Under the pieces are notes generated by a model. That model had not been told where the DNA came from. It did no database searches and saw only the letters and a program-made list of their open reading frames with translations. DNA of 64,000 nucleotides from Siderastrea radians (taxonomy: Eukaryota; Cnidaria; Anthozoa; Scleractinia; Rhizangiidae), in assembly GCA_964017195.1 (NCBI GenBank), contig OZ024889.1, positions 53,042,711 through 53,106,710 of the forward strand, given 5' to 3'. Shown here in pieces: positions 35,624 to 47,095 of this stretch; position 1 is the first letter of the stretch; the number at the start of each line of letters is the position of its first letter. The position numbers were made by a program, and so were the translations under genes.

Positions 35624-37650
35624 TTAAACATAGGCCCGCAATGCGTGCAGAACCGACGAAGTGTTGGTTCGTCTCGAAAAGAAAGGAAGCGAGGCGTGCA
35701 TAACTGAAGGTTCGATAACATTCAAGCATCTGTAACAGCACGTTGCAGTAAAAGTGTGTAACTGTAACGAACGCTGAAATTTGACCAACTGAAAAGGCGA
35801 TCAATACCCTGGAAAGGACGTCAACTGAATTATTCACCCTCTCCTCACCAAACATAGCTCCACAGACTATGCCCATGACCTCATCCATTCTTCACTCATG
35901 ACCATTTTTCGCTGTCTTTTGGTCGGTCTTCCTCAAAACCCTGAACAAAAAGGCCATCACAATTCTCAAAACAGACGCATTTCAAAAAATGGGCGATAAT
36001 TTTCCCAATATAAAAGTAACCACATCTTTAAGATTGATCAGTATGGGCACAGTAACAGCCCAAAAGAATTGAACTTTTCCCCACACCTGGGAACCACGCT
36101 TTGTGCACAGTTTCCTTTAATCATGTTAAGGGCTCTTTAAGCCAAATTGTGAACGCAAATACGAAATAAATCATTGCTATGCTCTATCGTACAGGTTACA
36201 AGAAAGCGCATTATAGGCATTTACCAGTCGTTTTGACCCACTCCACCCTCGATTAATGTTTTTACTTGGCTCAACGTGCCATGCTAACTGGCGTAACGAA
36301 AATTGTGACAGTATTTTGCCCTTTGCGTTACCGAATGACGTTATGTTTCAAATCTGATGACTCAGCTCATCTGTGTTATCGCTTTGAATATTTAATTTTG
36401 TTGAATTAAACTAAAAAATTAAATGTTGATATACATTTGTCCACAACTGAACATGTTTTTACCGAGAGTTGTAAGCAATGTATTTATATACTGTTGTGAA
36501 AAGGGCATTATAAAAACATGATTATCGATAAAGATAAACACATCGTCAGAATTTCAACGTGCTAACCGGCGTGACAAAAATTGTGACAGCATTTTGTCTT
36601 TTGCGTTACCAAATGACGTAATGTTTAAAATCGGATGACTCAGCTCATCTGTCTTATCGCTTTGAATATTTTGTTAAATTAAAATAAAGATATATTTGGC
36701 CACAACTGAACATGCCGTTATCGAGAGTTGTGAGCGAAGCATTTAAATACTGTTGTGAATATTGGCACTATAAGAACATGATTTTCAATCTGGAGAAATT
36801 GGTAAAAAGCGAAGTCGTCGCTTTATCTCAAACACGTTAAAGCATGTCTTATGACGTAATCGTTAAATCCGGTTTGCTCTTCCGGGAGTTGGCAAGTCAG
36901 TGTCTCGAACTCTAAAATCGAACAAATCGGTTCAAAATCAAAAAGTAAAGCAGAAAATTAAAAAGAGTGACTGGTATATAATTTCGGGCCGCTTATACTA
37001 TCCAAGAAGATCCAGCCTCGTGTAGTAATTCATTTCCCACCTGCGAATAACCTTTCTTAACGTTGGAAGCTGGATACTTTCCAAGTATTAAACAGGTAAA
37101 CATAACCACAACAACATACACAAGAATTTTCCTCTCATAACATTTACTGAGAACGATTCTATGCTTACCATGTCTCAGCAACACTTTGGTCCCACCAGCA
37201 TCAACAGTGCCACTGGACATCACCTGCTGTTATTATCAGTCCTCCTTGCTTTCTTTCACTAGTATTGCACAGATATGTCAGTCCAGCCAAAGCCAACACT
37301 GTTCGGCGGACGTGTGCTTCTACACCTACGATACTCTTTTTATGTGGCCCTTTTCCTATCGTGCGTGCGTGTGTGTACTAATCGATGTCTGTGTACGACT
37401 TCTTCTCTATATGTTCAGAGGTCAGCACAAAATTATACCACAACACAGTCGAAGCAAATCTTCCACCAAGCCTCCGTCACCTTTCTTGACCTGCCAATTT
37501 AAAATGGCGACTCGTCCGCTCTTGTTCTCACCTCATCCCATCCCGTGGGCCATAGCGAAATACACACCTTGTGAGTCTTACACGACGTATTTTGACCGAC
37601 CAAACCAGTCGACCCTCTTGACATGACTGCTCTAACTCGACTTCGTCGGT
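35624..37650 (-). repeat. 2 kb complex repeat, reverse unit, intact
   Basis: This is the same family as array 1 on the opposite strand, with blocks in mirrored order. It begins at TTAAACATAGGCCCGC, the reverse of the terminal CCTATGTTTAA. At 2027 bp it sets the natural unit length. The recurrent 73-76-codon frame is present at 36993-37223 (minus). Confidence 0.75.
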
Positions 37651-40600
37651 TAAACATAGGCCCGCAATGCGTGCAGAACCGACGAAGTGTTGGTTCGTCT
37701 CGAAAAGAAAGCAAGCGAGGCGTGCGTGACTGCAGGTTCAATAACATTCAAGCATCTGTAACAGCAAGTTGCAGCAAAAGTGCGTAACTGTAACTAACGC
37801 TGAAATTTGACCAACTGAAAAAGCGAACAATACCCTGGAAAGGACGTCAACTGAATTATTCACCCTCTCCTCACCAAACATAGTCCCACAAACTACGCCC
37901 ATGACCTCCTGCATTCTTCACACAAGATCATTTTTTGCTGTCTTTTGGTCGGCCTTCCTCAAACCCTGAACAAAAAAGCCATCACAATTCTCAAAACAGA
38001 CGCATTTCAAAAAACGGGTGATAAATTTCCCAATATAAAAGTAACCACATCTTTACGATTGATCAGCATGGGCACTGTAACAGCCCAAAAGAATTGAACT
38101 TTTTCCCACGCCTGGGAACCACGCTTTGTGCACAGTTTCCTTTAATCATGCCATGGGCTCGTTAAGCCAAATTGTGAATGCAAATACCACAGGCAGCCCA
38201 GACGCGTTGTAGGTGGAGTTCATTTAAAAATAGAAAAGGGTGAAAATATATGTAATAGCACGAAATAAATCTTTACTTCACGAATTAAATCTTGTTTACT
38301 TCTGCTTATTGTGTCCTGTTTAATTAATTTTCGGTTAATCTTGCACCGCTCTCTTACGCAATCGCTTGTTAGCGTCGCTGCTTATATAAGCCGTTAACCC
38401 TAAGGTTTGCAGAGATTTATTACGGACTAACCGGTGATAAAAGAATCGAGATATCTTGAAATAAAGCCTGCCTACCTTCAGCTCAATGCTCCCCTGTTCG
38501 TCCTGGCTGGTTTAAATGACATTTTGTGGCTTTTTTCAATCGGAGGTAGCTTCCACTAAAGAAGAATTAAAGGCTGGTGACCCGGCCAACGAACCATCTT
38601 CACGCGAAGCGCAATAAATTCCCCAATAATGGACGGATCCGCTCCAAATTGCGATCAGCTGAACCATGGATTACGTGGTTTTCTGTATATTGCGCGCTGG
38701 CTCTCAAAATCCGTCGCAACTGCCCGAGAATCCCTCATTTATCTACCTAAACTTGACCTTTTCGCTTCGTCATGAACCGTGACTCCGACGGGTAGGCTAC
38801 GGGATTTGAATACTTAAGCTCAGCGACCGCGTCCGCTCGACAAAATCGCACTGGCTACGGGAGGGACATTCCCAAAGCACATTCGATTCCAGTGGTAATA
38901 GTACCGTCCCTCCCATAGCTAGTGCTATTTTGTCGAGCGGACGCGGTCGCTGAGCTTGAGTATTCAAATCCCGTAGCCTACCCGTCGGAGTCACGGTTCA
39001 TGACGAAGCGAAAAGGTCAAGTTTAGGTAGATAAATGAGGGATTCTCGGGCAGTTGCGATGGACTTTGAGAGCCAGCGCGCAATATACAGAAAACCACGT
39101 AATCCATGGTTTAGCTGATCGCAATTTGGAGCGGATCCGTCCATTATTGGGGGATTTATTGCGCTTCGCGTGAAGATGGTTCGTTGGCCGGGTCACCAGC
39201 CTTTAATTCTTCTTTAGTGGAAGCTACCTCCGATTGAAAAAAGCCACAAAATGTCATTTAAACCAACCAGGACGAACAGGGGAGCATTGAGCTGAAGGTA
39301 GGCAGGCTTTATTTCAAGATATCTCGATTCTTTTATCACCGGTTAGTCCGTAATAAATCTCTGCAAACCTTAGGGTTAACGGCTTCTATAAGCAGCGACG
39401 CTAACAAGCGATTGCGTAAGAGAGCGGTGCAAGATTAACCGAAAATTAATTAAACAGGACACAATAAGCAGAAGTAAACAAGATTTATTTCGTGAAGTAA
39501 AGATTTATTCCGTGCTATTACATATATTTTCACCCTTTTCTATTTTTAAATGAACTCCACATACAACGCGTCTGGGCTGCCTGTGCAAATACGAAATAAA
39601 TCACTGCTACGTACAGGATACAAGAAAGTGCATTATAAGCATTTACCAGTGGTTTTGACCCACTCCACCCTCGATAAATGTTTTTACTTGGCTCAACGTG
39701 CCGTGCTAACTGGCGTAACGAAAATTGTGACAGTATTTTGCCCTTTGCGTTACCGAATGACGTAATGTTTAAAATCTGATGACTCAGCTCATCTGTCTTA
39801 TCGCTTTGTATATTTGTGTTGAATTAAAATTAAAATTTAAAGATAAATTTGTCCACAACTGAACATGCCGTTACCGAGAGTTGTGAGCTATGTATTTATA
39901 TACTGTTGTGAAGCTGGCACTATAAAAACAGATTATCGATTAAGACAAACACACCGTAAGAATCAGGAGAAATTAGTAAAAAGGCAAAGTCGTCGGTTTA
40001 TCTCAGACACGTTAAAGCATGTCTTATGACGTAATCATTAAATCCGGTTTGCTCTTTCGGAGTCAGCAAGTCAGTGTCTCGAACTCTAAAATCGAACAAA
40101 TCGGTTCAAAATCAAAACTAAAGCAGAAAAATTAAAAAGACTAACTGGTATATCCTTCTGTAGTAATTCATTTCCCACCTGCGAATAGCCTTTCTTAACG
40201 TTGGCAGCTAGATACTTTCCAAGTATTAAACATAACCACAACAACATACTCCAGAATTTTCCTCTCATAACATTTACTGTGAAAGATTCTATCCTTACGA
40301 TGTCTCAGCAACACTTTGGTCCCACCAGCATCAACAGTGCCACTGGACTTCACCTCCTGTTATTATCAGTCCTCCTTGCTTTCTTTCACTAGTATTGCAC
40401 AGATATTTCAGTCCGGCCAAAGCCAACACTGCTTGACGGACGTGTGCTTCTCTACCTACGATACTTTTTTTGTGGACCCTTGTCCTGTCTGCGTGTGTGT
40501 GTGTACTAATCGATGTCTGTGTACAACTTCTTCTCTATATGTTCAGCGGTCAGCACAAAATTATACTACAACACAGTCGAAGCAAATCTTCCACCAAGCC

Positions 40601-40777
40601 TCCGTCACCTTTCTTGACTTGCCAATTCAAAATGGCGACTCGTCCGCTCTTGTTCTCACGTCATCCCATCCCATCGGCCATAGCGAAATACACCTTGTGA
40701 GCCTTACACGACGTATTTTGACCGACCAAACAGTCGACCCTCTTGTCACGACTGCTCTAACTCGACTTCGTCGGTTA
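37651..40777 (-). repeat. 2 kb complex repeat, second reverse unit, split by a foldback
   Basis: The unit is interrupted at 38188-39585 by a foldback element. Without it and one duplication the unit is about 1.72 kb, so some body sequence is also missing (around 40160). It ends near the ACTTCGTCGGTT stem sequence. Sequence after it (GTTGAATGATAAATATCGG) is unrelated. Confidence 0.7.
38188..39585. mobile_element. 1.4 kb near-perfect foldback element, CACAGGCAGCCC ends
   Basis: The left arm (38188 to about 38870) and right arm (about 38895-39585) are almost exact reverse complements over nearly 690 bp. Both ends read CACAGGCAGCCCAGACGCG. CAAATAC flanks the element at 38181-38187 and 39586-39592, and unit 1 has the site uninterrupted. 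No frame is long enough for a transposase. Any transcript across it would fold into a very long hairpin. The low arm divergence suggests recent origin or gene conversion between arms. Confidence 0.92.
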
Positions 40778-42880
40778 AAAACGTTGAATGATAAATATCG
40801 GACGTTTCGTCAACACTGCCCTCATCAGGGTCTGAAAAACTATGTTAGCGCGTTACAACGGGGAGGGGTGTGTGACGAGCTAAAAGAACGTCTGCGTAGG
40901 AGGCTAAAATTACCCAGAATACAGTAGAATTGGGACAACTCGAACCCAGTAACACGACTCCTTCTTTCTAAATCGATTCAAAGCATTTGATCCTACTTTT
41001 AATTTAACCCTCGTTAACTCGATATCTCAAACAGTTTTGAGCGTTTCCCTGACGTTTCAACTTATCAGGAGTTGATTATAGGCAGCAAAATTATTCTAAA
41101 ATGTTGTCGAGCAAAGAGCAAACAAAGAGTTTAGAAGATTATATTGTAGTATAAAGATGAAAACTTTTGCCGTTACTCGAAAACTTTGAATTATAACCGG
41201 AAATTTAAGTCTTTTAAAACAGTTGTTTCTGCGGTTCTACGCTGGACTAGCGAACAGTTTTAAAACATCCCTCAATATCAACGAAAACACCTTTCATGAT
41301 ACTTGTTACCCTAAATAAATTACTTGCATCACTGAAAATCGTGCACCGATGCTCAAGCTTATCCCAAGAAGGCACGGACGAAGGATCTGGGCACTAATTT
41401 TTAACCGGCCGTCGCCATGATGGCGACCGCTGGTTTATAAAATGGACACGGTTTTTGGTGAAAGCAAGTTGGCTTAACATACGAAGAAAGTGCTGTAAAG
41501 CTTGTGGTACGGGTACTCAAGAGCGGTACTGTCTTATATAAGACGCATGCGCATGTTAGTCTTCTGAATGTTACCTTCCTATGTTTTTGTCTTTTAATTT
41601 ACAGTATTTAAGATATGAACGGCGAAGGGTTGTTTAAGTTTGGGGTTTTTTGTACAGTACAGCCCAAAAATAATGCACGCGCAAGAACTTCTTTTTGCGT
41701 CCGCAAGCCGAGAACTTCTAGCAGCTACTTGCAGGATACCTGATTTCGCTCGATTTATTTCACTTAAATGAGGAACAATGGCAAAGCACAGTCCATCAGT
41801 CACATTATTAAAGAACCGACATTCACCTGTTCAGTGTTGCTGTACTTCCACCAACATGTTAAACTCGGACAAATACTTTTAATTAGTTGCGCTCACGCGT
41901 GTGAGAAATGAACATGGTCACTCAGATGAGAAGAAATAATACCCGAAGTCTTAATTGGAAAAACACATTATGTTTGTAAAAATAGTTCCACTCATTACGC
42001 TGAAGTCGATATCACATTTTAAATCTTCGAAGTAAACCAAAAAAATCTGAAGGAAACTAAAACTCCGCGATCTGAAAGAAATTCGGCACGTCAATTCTAA
42101 CCTGAGTAAACACAAATCTGCCGTATGCAAATTTGGTATGATTTGCTTGAATGACATTTTGTAACGCAATGCATGAGCAGTTCTCTAAGCCGTCAAGACA
42201 GCAAGCCCCGGGCAGCAAGCTGTGTCGAAAGGCGAATGTGTAGTTGAAATCATATGTCTGTGCTATTTCTTCGAGTATCCCTTTTTTGCTGGGAAATTAA
42301 ACTGGTAAAGATGCAGGGATTCTTGATGACTTCACCCACGCGATGTCATGACCTCCTGCATGTGTAAGTCTTGTCTTGTCTTGCCTGTCAAAGAAGAGTT
42401 CGCGCAGTTTGCCACAATTATAGCTTTTGGACCTTTTTGTTTCTATTTCTTGGATGGAATAAAAAACTGAATTGAGTCATTTCTGAGTTGAACCCGTATC
42501 ACTTTATCTGAGACACGCTTAAAAAAATTGTTCATGTTTTGTCATGTGCCGGAGATCATGTTTACCGGGTGTTTATCTTCCAGTCGGAAAGCTGGCGGAT
42601 ATTCCATTTCGTGATGTGAATTTTCTTCGATACTTCGGTTGTTCGAATATTTGCTTCCTTGATTTTTTCTGATTTTTTGATTAGCCTTGTGAACGTTCGC
42701 TTGACTTGGCGAATTGTCGCGCCAACACGCCAACACGCCAACACGGCGAAAAATCGCTCGAAAGCTCGGCGATATTTCAAAGAGAATAGAGCGCGAGATT
42801 CGCTCTCATTACTTTTGCAATACCTCACACTAACACGAGCACTACAAGTTTCTTCGGCTGGACCCTCAGTACTCCTTGCG

Positions 42881-43046
42881 CCTTCTTGCGGCTTGCGCTA
42901 ACATTAGTAACTTCTTGCAGCTAGATTTTCAACTTCTTGCGTTTCGAATGTTCTTGCGGGTAAACTGCAAAAACCTAGCACTTTCACTTCTTGCGCGGGC
43001 TTGCGTGTTCTTGCGGCGCAAGAACTTCTTGCACCACTTCTTGCGC
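42881..43046. repeat. Interspersed cluster of TTCTTGC motifs
   Basis: TTCTTGC occurs eight times in about 165 bp, usually as ACTTCTTGCG, at irregular spacing, with extra GCTTGCG words between. One inverted match (GCGCAAGAACTTCTTGC, 43016) makes a small palindrome. The spacing is too irregular for a simple satellite. Confidence 0.7.
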
Positions 43047-44065
43047 GTGCATTATTTTTGATAGGATTGAATGCGAAAATAGGATTGAATGCGAAATTGA
43101 CTGTGTTGTCTGATCTAGTTAGTGGTTATGGTGAAAATTTTTTTAGCGCAGGAGTGTTTTTTATTGGGATTGACATTTTGAGGGGTGTAAAAATGTGGGA
43201 GTCAGAAGGATTTGTGGATGTCAGGAGCATATCACGCTTCTGTGAATGTGATTTGCTTTGAAAGTTGCGTTTTGCGTGAGAGGCAGTTTCCCTTGGCGTT
43301 TTATGGGGTGGGGGGGGGGGGTGGTTTGCGAAGTGGATTGTAAGGTTTCTGATTGGCTAACTTGTATTTCGCAGCGGACAAAAAGGACAGTTGCGTTTTG
43401 CCGGCGTGGGCTAGGAAGAGAAGGAATTGGTACTAGTATGATGATGCAATATTAGTTGATTGCACATCAGTACATGATAGTTCTTGTGAACGGAGAGAAA
43501 TGAGTGTTTATTTGAGGCGAGAAGTTGATACGAAGGAATCGTCATTAATAAGGAGATTAATTAATAAGGCAGGTGTTACGAGTCTTTTTGCATTGAAAGA
43601 ACGAAAATATCTGAATATTATCGACGGATTTGTGTGGTTTGCGTGTGGTGTTCGCTAAAGGCTACGAGCAGTCTCACTTTCCGTTCAGAGATAGATAGTG
43701 AAGGAAAAGAAAAACAGGCGAGTGAGCGCGAAATCGATTGCGGCTCGACAGGCGCGTTAGCTTTCAAAGACGTGGGCGACTTTCGTCCCCGCTCGCTTGT
43801 TTACCGATTTAAACATCACGTCATGAGATATCTTGACGTGCCCCATACTCTGACGATCTGCTCGAGCTCGTGTTTATCAAGCGTTATATTTTGATTCTAC
43901 TGCTATGTTCACTGTTTGTATTTAAGGTCTAGGCACAACAGTAAATACTTCGTCGTCCCTGTGTGAGCATTCATATGTTCTTATGTTCATTATGTTCTTT
44001 ATGTTCATTCATATGTTCATATGCGACATTCAACGTTAGAGTGATTTTGCGTTTTTCAGCACAAA

Positions 44066-44190
44066 TAAAGCGATAAGAAAGATAAGCTGAGTCATCAGAG
44101 TTTGAACATTACGTCATCCAGTACCGCTATAGTCAAAATATTGTGTCACACAATCACACTTTTCGTCACGCCGGTTCGTAAAAAAGAGGA
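44066..44190 (+). repeat. Diverged fragment of the 2 kb repeat (AP-1/CRE-like module)
   Basis: GCTGAGTCATCAGA and ACATTACGTCAT, then TTTCGTCACGCCGGTT, keep the order seen in the array units. It lies about 650 bp upstream of the LicD-family gene. No other part of the unit is recognisable here. Confidence 0.65.
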
Positions 44191-44842
44191 TCGCGCTAAC
44201 ATTTGTGAAACCTAGGGGTGGGGAGGGTCAGAATGGCCGGTTAAAATGCCCAATGGGCTTTCTTGTCTTAAGAATGAAACCGTGACAAATTCGTTTTCTT
44301 TCACGACTCGTCTACGGGAGCAAATTTCAGATATGTCAAATTTTCCATGACAAGTGAAAAGTGGCAAGCCAGTTATTTTCATTTGTAATATTAAAATCTG
44401 AGAATTTTTTTTCATCTGAACGAGCGTAGTCGTGTTACGGCAAACTTTGTAACCCATAGGGGGTAGGGTACCATGGTATTAAAAGTTGACATTATTTTAT
44501 TTGAAATGGAGCCGAACGATAAAGAATAAAGAATAAACGTGGATCTGTCACCAGGAGCTGCTTCACTGCGACTCGTCCATTGTATTGCATATACTACAGA
44601 ACTAAATTTGACAGGTTTTTGACAAACCATAATTATTCATACGCTGCTTGGGCATGTTTATCTACCTGTTCTTCATCAGGATTACGTTACAAAGGAATCA
44701 GACACGGGTACAATGTCAAACAATGAAACATCTTATATTACAGTAACAGCAACGACCGGATTAACGATAACAATATAACTGCCGTTAAACAATTTTTTTT
44801 ACTCCATTTTCGTGCGACTTCTAAACGGGGCTCCTAAGATAT

Positions 44843-46501
44843 ATGTGGAAAATGAAACATCTTCATGGCAGACATCATCACAAAGAAATAGCTCAATCGC
44901 CAAGGTGCCGCTACCTGTGTATTTTCACAAGAAGACGTAACTTGAACATTATAATGTTTCTAGTGTTGTGCTTGTGTATTGGTCATTTTGTAATTCTCAA
45001 CTTCAGTAGTAACAAACAAGGCGCTTTCAACGGCCATCGTGTGTGGGAAGGAAGTTTAGCGACGCCTCATGTTTTCTCGATAAATTCGCACGTCAATGTC
45101 AGCTCAACGAATTCAAAGCTACAGTCGTGGAAGGATGTATTTGCTTTCATTCATTTGAACAGTAAATCCAGCGTGGTGGATGATAAAGCTTCCCTGCTAA
45201 TGATATTTCCACATTCGGCGATTAAAGGGGAAAATACCTTGGAGGGTTTAAAGGAGAATGATCAGCGCGCACTTAGGAAGATGAGCGAATTTCTGGTTTT
45301 GATGGAAGGATACGACGGTGCGACGTGCTTGCACAACAAACAAATTGAAGGCTTTCCGAGAAACGATGACATCAACACCGCGAGAAACATTTCCCTGGAA
45401 TCATCTTGGTGCCGATTTATTACTAGAAAATGGAGCGTTAGCATAAGGAATACAGGGCTGATACAAAAAGTACAATTACGAAAGCTACTTTCAAATTTAT
45501 CTTCTGTGACAGATAACTCTACTTTCGAGGAAACGATTGTGTTACAAAATTGCAATATTCTACAAGGCCCATTTGTGATAAGAAAAGAAGTGTTTCACAG
45601 AGTGGGAGGCTTGCTCAGTGACTTTGGCAAAATAACCCTGCTCGAGTTTTTCGTTCGGTCTAAAGGCGAACTGAAGATGGCGAAACTCACAAACTGTGAA
45701 TGGACACCTGAGATAACGCGCGTGGATCGTGGATCCCTCGAAGGGTCAAACAACTTTCCCGAATATGCATCATTTGGAAATAAACACCAGATTCTTCGCA
45801 TCGTGACAGAAAACCGAATCGAGTGGACAAATTGTGTAGCAAACTGGAAATTGTGTGCGGAAAAACCGTACGTGAAGCCACAAGGCCTTCCCGGCATCGC
45901 TGCGCCTATATGCTGCAGCGCGGTGTTAGGTCAGATGCTGGCGGATTTTACATGGGCTCTGAATAAACTGGGTTTGGAGTATCGTTTAATTTATGGCACA
46001 CTGTTAGGCGCTGTTAGAAGCCAGGCCATTATACCCTGGACTCATGATATTGACATTGCAATTTCAAAGTCAGCGATAGTAAACAAATCAACGTTTGTCG
46101 CTCTTCAAAAAGAACTTGGCGGCCTGTATTATGTTGGAAACTCTTACATGGATACACCAAGGGCTCATATGCTTGTGCCACCTTATATCGAGGTAGACAC
46201 AGCTCCCTTTTTTGACGGGCCTTACGATTTAGAAGGTAACGCTTTATTTAGCGATGAAATCGATGAACTAGTGAAGGGTATGCTGCCGATTTCGGATAAT
46301 TGGAGAGAACGTGGTTATATTGATCTGTATGGGGGTCATCTTGTTTGGATGAACGACTCCTCCCTTGTCGTTATTAACAATCAAACATTTACCACAGTGA
46401 AAGAGGTGGATTACGAGTTGAAAAACTGGTATGGCGAGAGTTATTCTGAACCTTCTGTTAAGGGAAACTGGGTTGGTTTTTCGGATGCAGGGACAGCTTA
46501 G
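44843..46501 (+). CDS. LicD-family (fukutin-related type) single-pass membrane protein
   Basis: This is an uninterrupted 552-codon frame. After a short basic N-terminus, residues about 34-53 (NIIMFLVLCLCIGHFVILNF) form one membrane segment, giving a type II Golgi-like topology. The C-terminal third carries a LicD domain: LIYGTLLGAVR at about residue 381, IIPWTHDIDIAI at about 395-406 with the Asp-x-Asp of this fold, and YIEVDTAPFFDGP downstream. In animals this domain is found in fukutin and FKRP, which transfer ribitol-5-phosphate from CDP-ribitol to alpha-dystroglycan glycans. The middle (about 190-350) resembles the extra globular part of FKRP, but this is uncertain. Human FKRP is 495 residues and also has a single coding exon. 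The substrate of this paralog cannot be read from sequence. Several Asn-x-Ser/Thr sites are present. The first ATG of the frame gives a plausible cytosolic tail, so I keep it. Confidence 0.88.
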   Translation: MWKMKHLHGRHHHKEIAQSPRCRYLCIFTRRRNLNIIMFLVLCLCIGHFVILNFSSNKQGAFNGHRVWEGSLATPHVFSINSHVNVSSTNSKLQSWKDVFAFIHLNSKSSVVDDKASLLMIFPHSAIKGENTLEGLKENDQRALRKMSEFLVLMEGYDGATCLHNKQIEGFPRNDDINTARNISLESSWCRFITRKWSVSIRNTGLIQKVQLRKLLSNLSSVTDNSTFEETIVLQNCNILQGPFVIRKEVFHRVGGLLSDFGKITLLEFFVRSKGELKMAKLTNCEWTPEITRVDRGSLEGSNNFPEYASFGNKHQILRIVTENRIEWTNCVANWKLCAEKPYVKPQGLPGIAAPICCSAVLGQMLADFTWALNKLGLEYRLIYGTLLGAVRSQAIIPWTHDIDIAISKSAIVNKSTFVALQKELGGLYYVGNSYMDTPRAHMLVPPYIEVDTAPFFDGPYDLEGNALFSDEIDELVKGMLPISDNWRERGYIDLYGGHLVWMNDSSLVVINNQTFTTVKEVDYELKNWYGESYSEPSVKGNWVGFSDAGTA

Positions 46502-46560
46502 CGAATTCTAGAGAGAAGACTGTCGAAGTAGTAATTCACAGGTGATTTGTGGCCAATGTA

Positions 46561-46980
46561 CAGGGGCACCCAACGGTTTGTTTCGGGAAATATCTGTTCG
46601 GAAGGCGTAAAATCGCCTGAGATATTCAGTTTCAGCTGCGGTGAAAGCTAGAGAATTTTCTTGGCGAAACATCACCTCGGACTTTCGTAACAAGAGGACT
46701 CATTAGTTCCTGTTGATTTCATAGGGACAAATATGTCGTTTAGAGTGCAAAAAAGGTCAGCTAGCATTTTCGGGGAGCCATCAGCAGCTCGGAAATTCGG
46801 CGGATAGGATTCTGTTTCCTAAAATTTTCTGTGGCCTAAATTTTCAGCTAAGAACGCCGAATAGACCAATCTGTATATTAGCTTACACAAATATGCCTTT
46901 AAAAAGCTCTGAAACAATCTAAGAAAGCTGAAAATGATATCTCAAGTATTTTGCTCAAAGTTTCTCGTTGGGTGCCCCTG
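46561..46980. mobile_element. CAGGGGCACCCAACG-ended MITE with 6-bp duplication
   Basis: The ends CAGGGGCACCCAACG and CGTTGGGTGCCCCTG are perfect 15-base inverted repeats. AATGTA flanks both (46555-46560 and 46981-46986). It is 420 bp with no coding capacity and starts 60 bp after the stop of the LicD-family gene, so it probably lies in or next to its 3' untranslated region. Confidence 0.85.
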
Positions 46981-47095
46981 AATGTATTCTACCATATCGG
47001 CGAATTCGGTTTTCCGTAGCGTATGGCTCGGCTTGGCCTCGGTCAAATAGATCCAAGGTCACCCAGTATCGTTCGGGATACAACTTTGCTGTGTG

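Larger units (their letters stand above)
40778..44842. other. 4 kb without a clear gene
   Basis: The right-hand end of a CTCCTACGCAGAC-type element lies in reverse at 40885-40908. CGTCGCCATGATGGCGACCG (about 41408) could be a YY1-like palindrome. An 88-codon minus-strand frame (42562-42828) and the overlapping plus-strand frame are unrecognised. A G-run lies at about 43309-43321. No exon set could be built. Confidence 0.4.

Noticed and set aside
40316..40927. 203-codon frame
   Set aside because: It is the reverse strand of the 2 kb repeat unit. The related frames at 37186-37626 and 6894-7376 differ by many indels, and the protein is compositionally odd with no domain.
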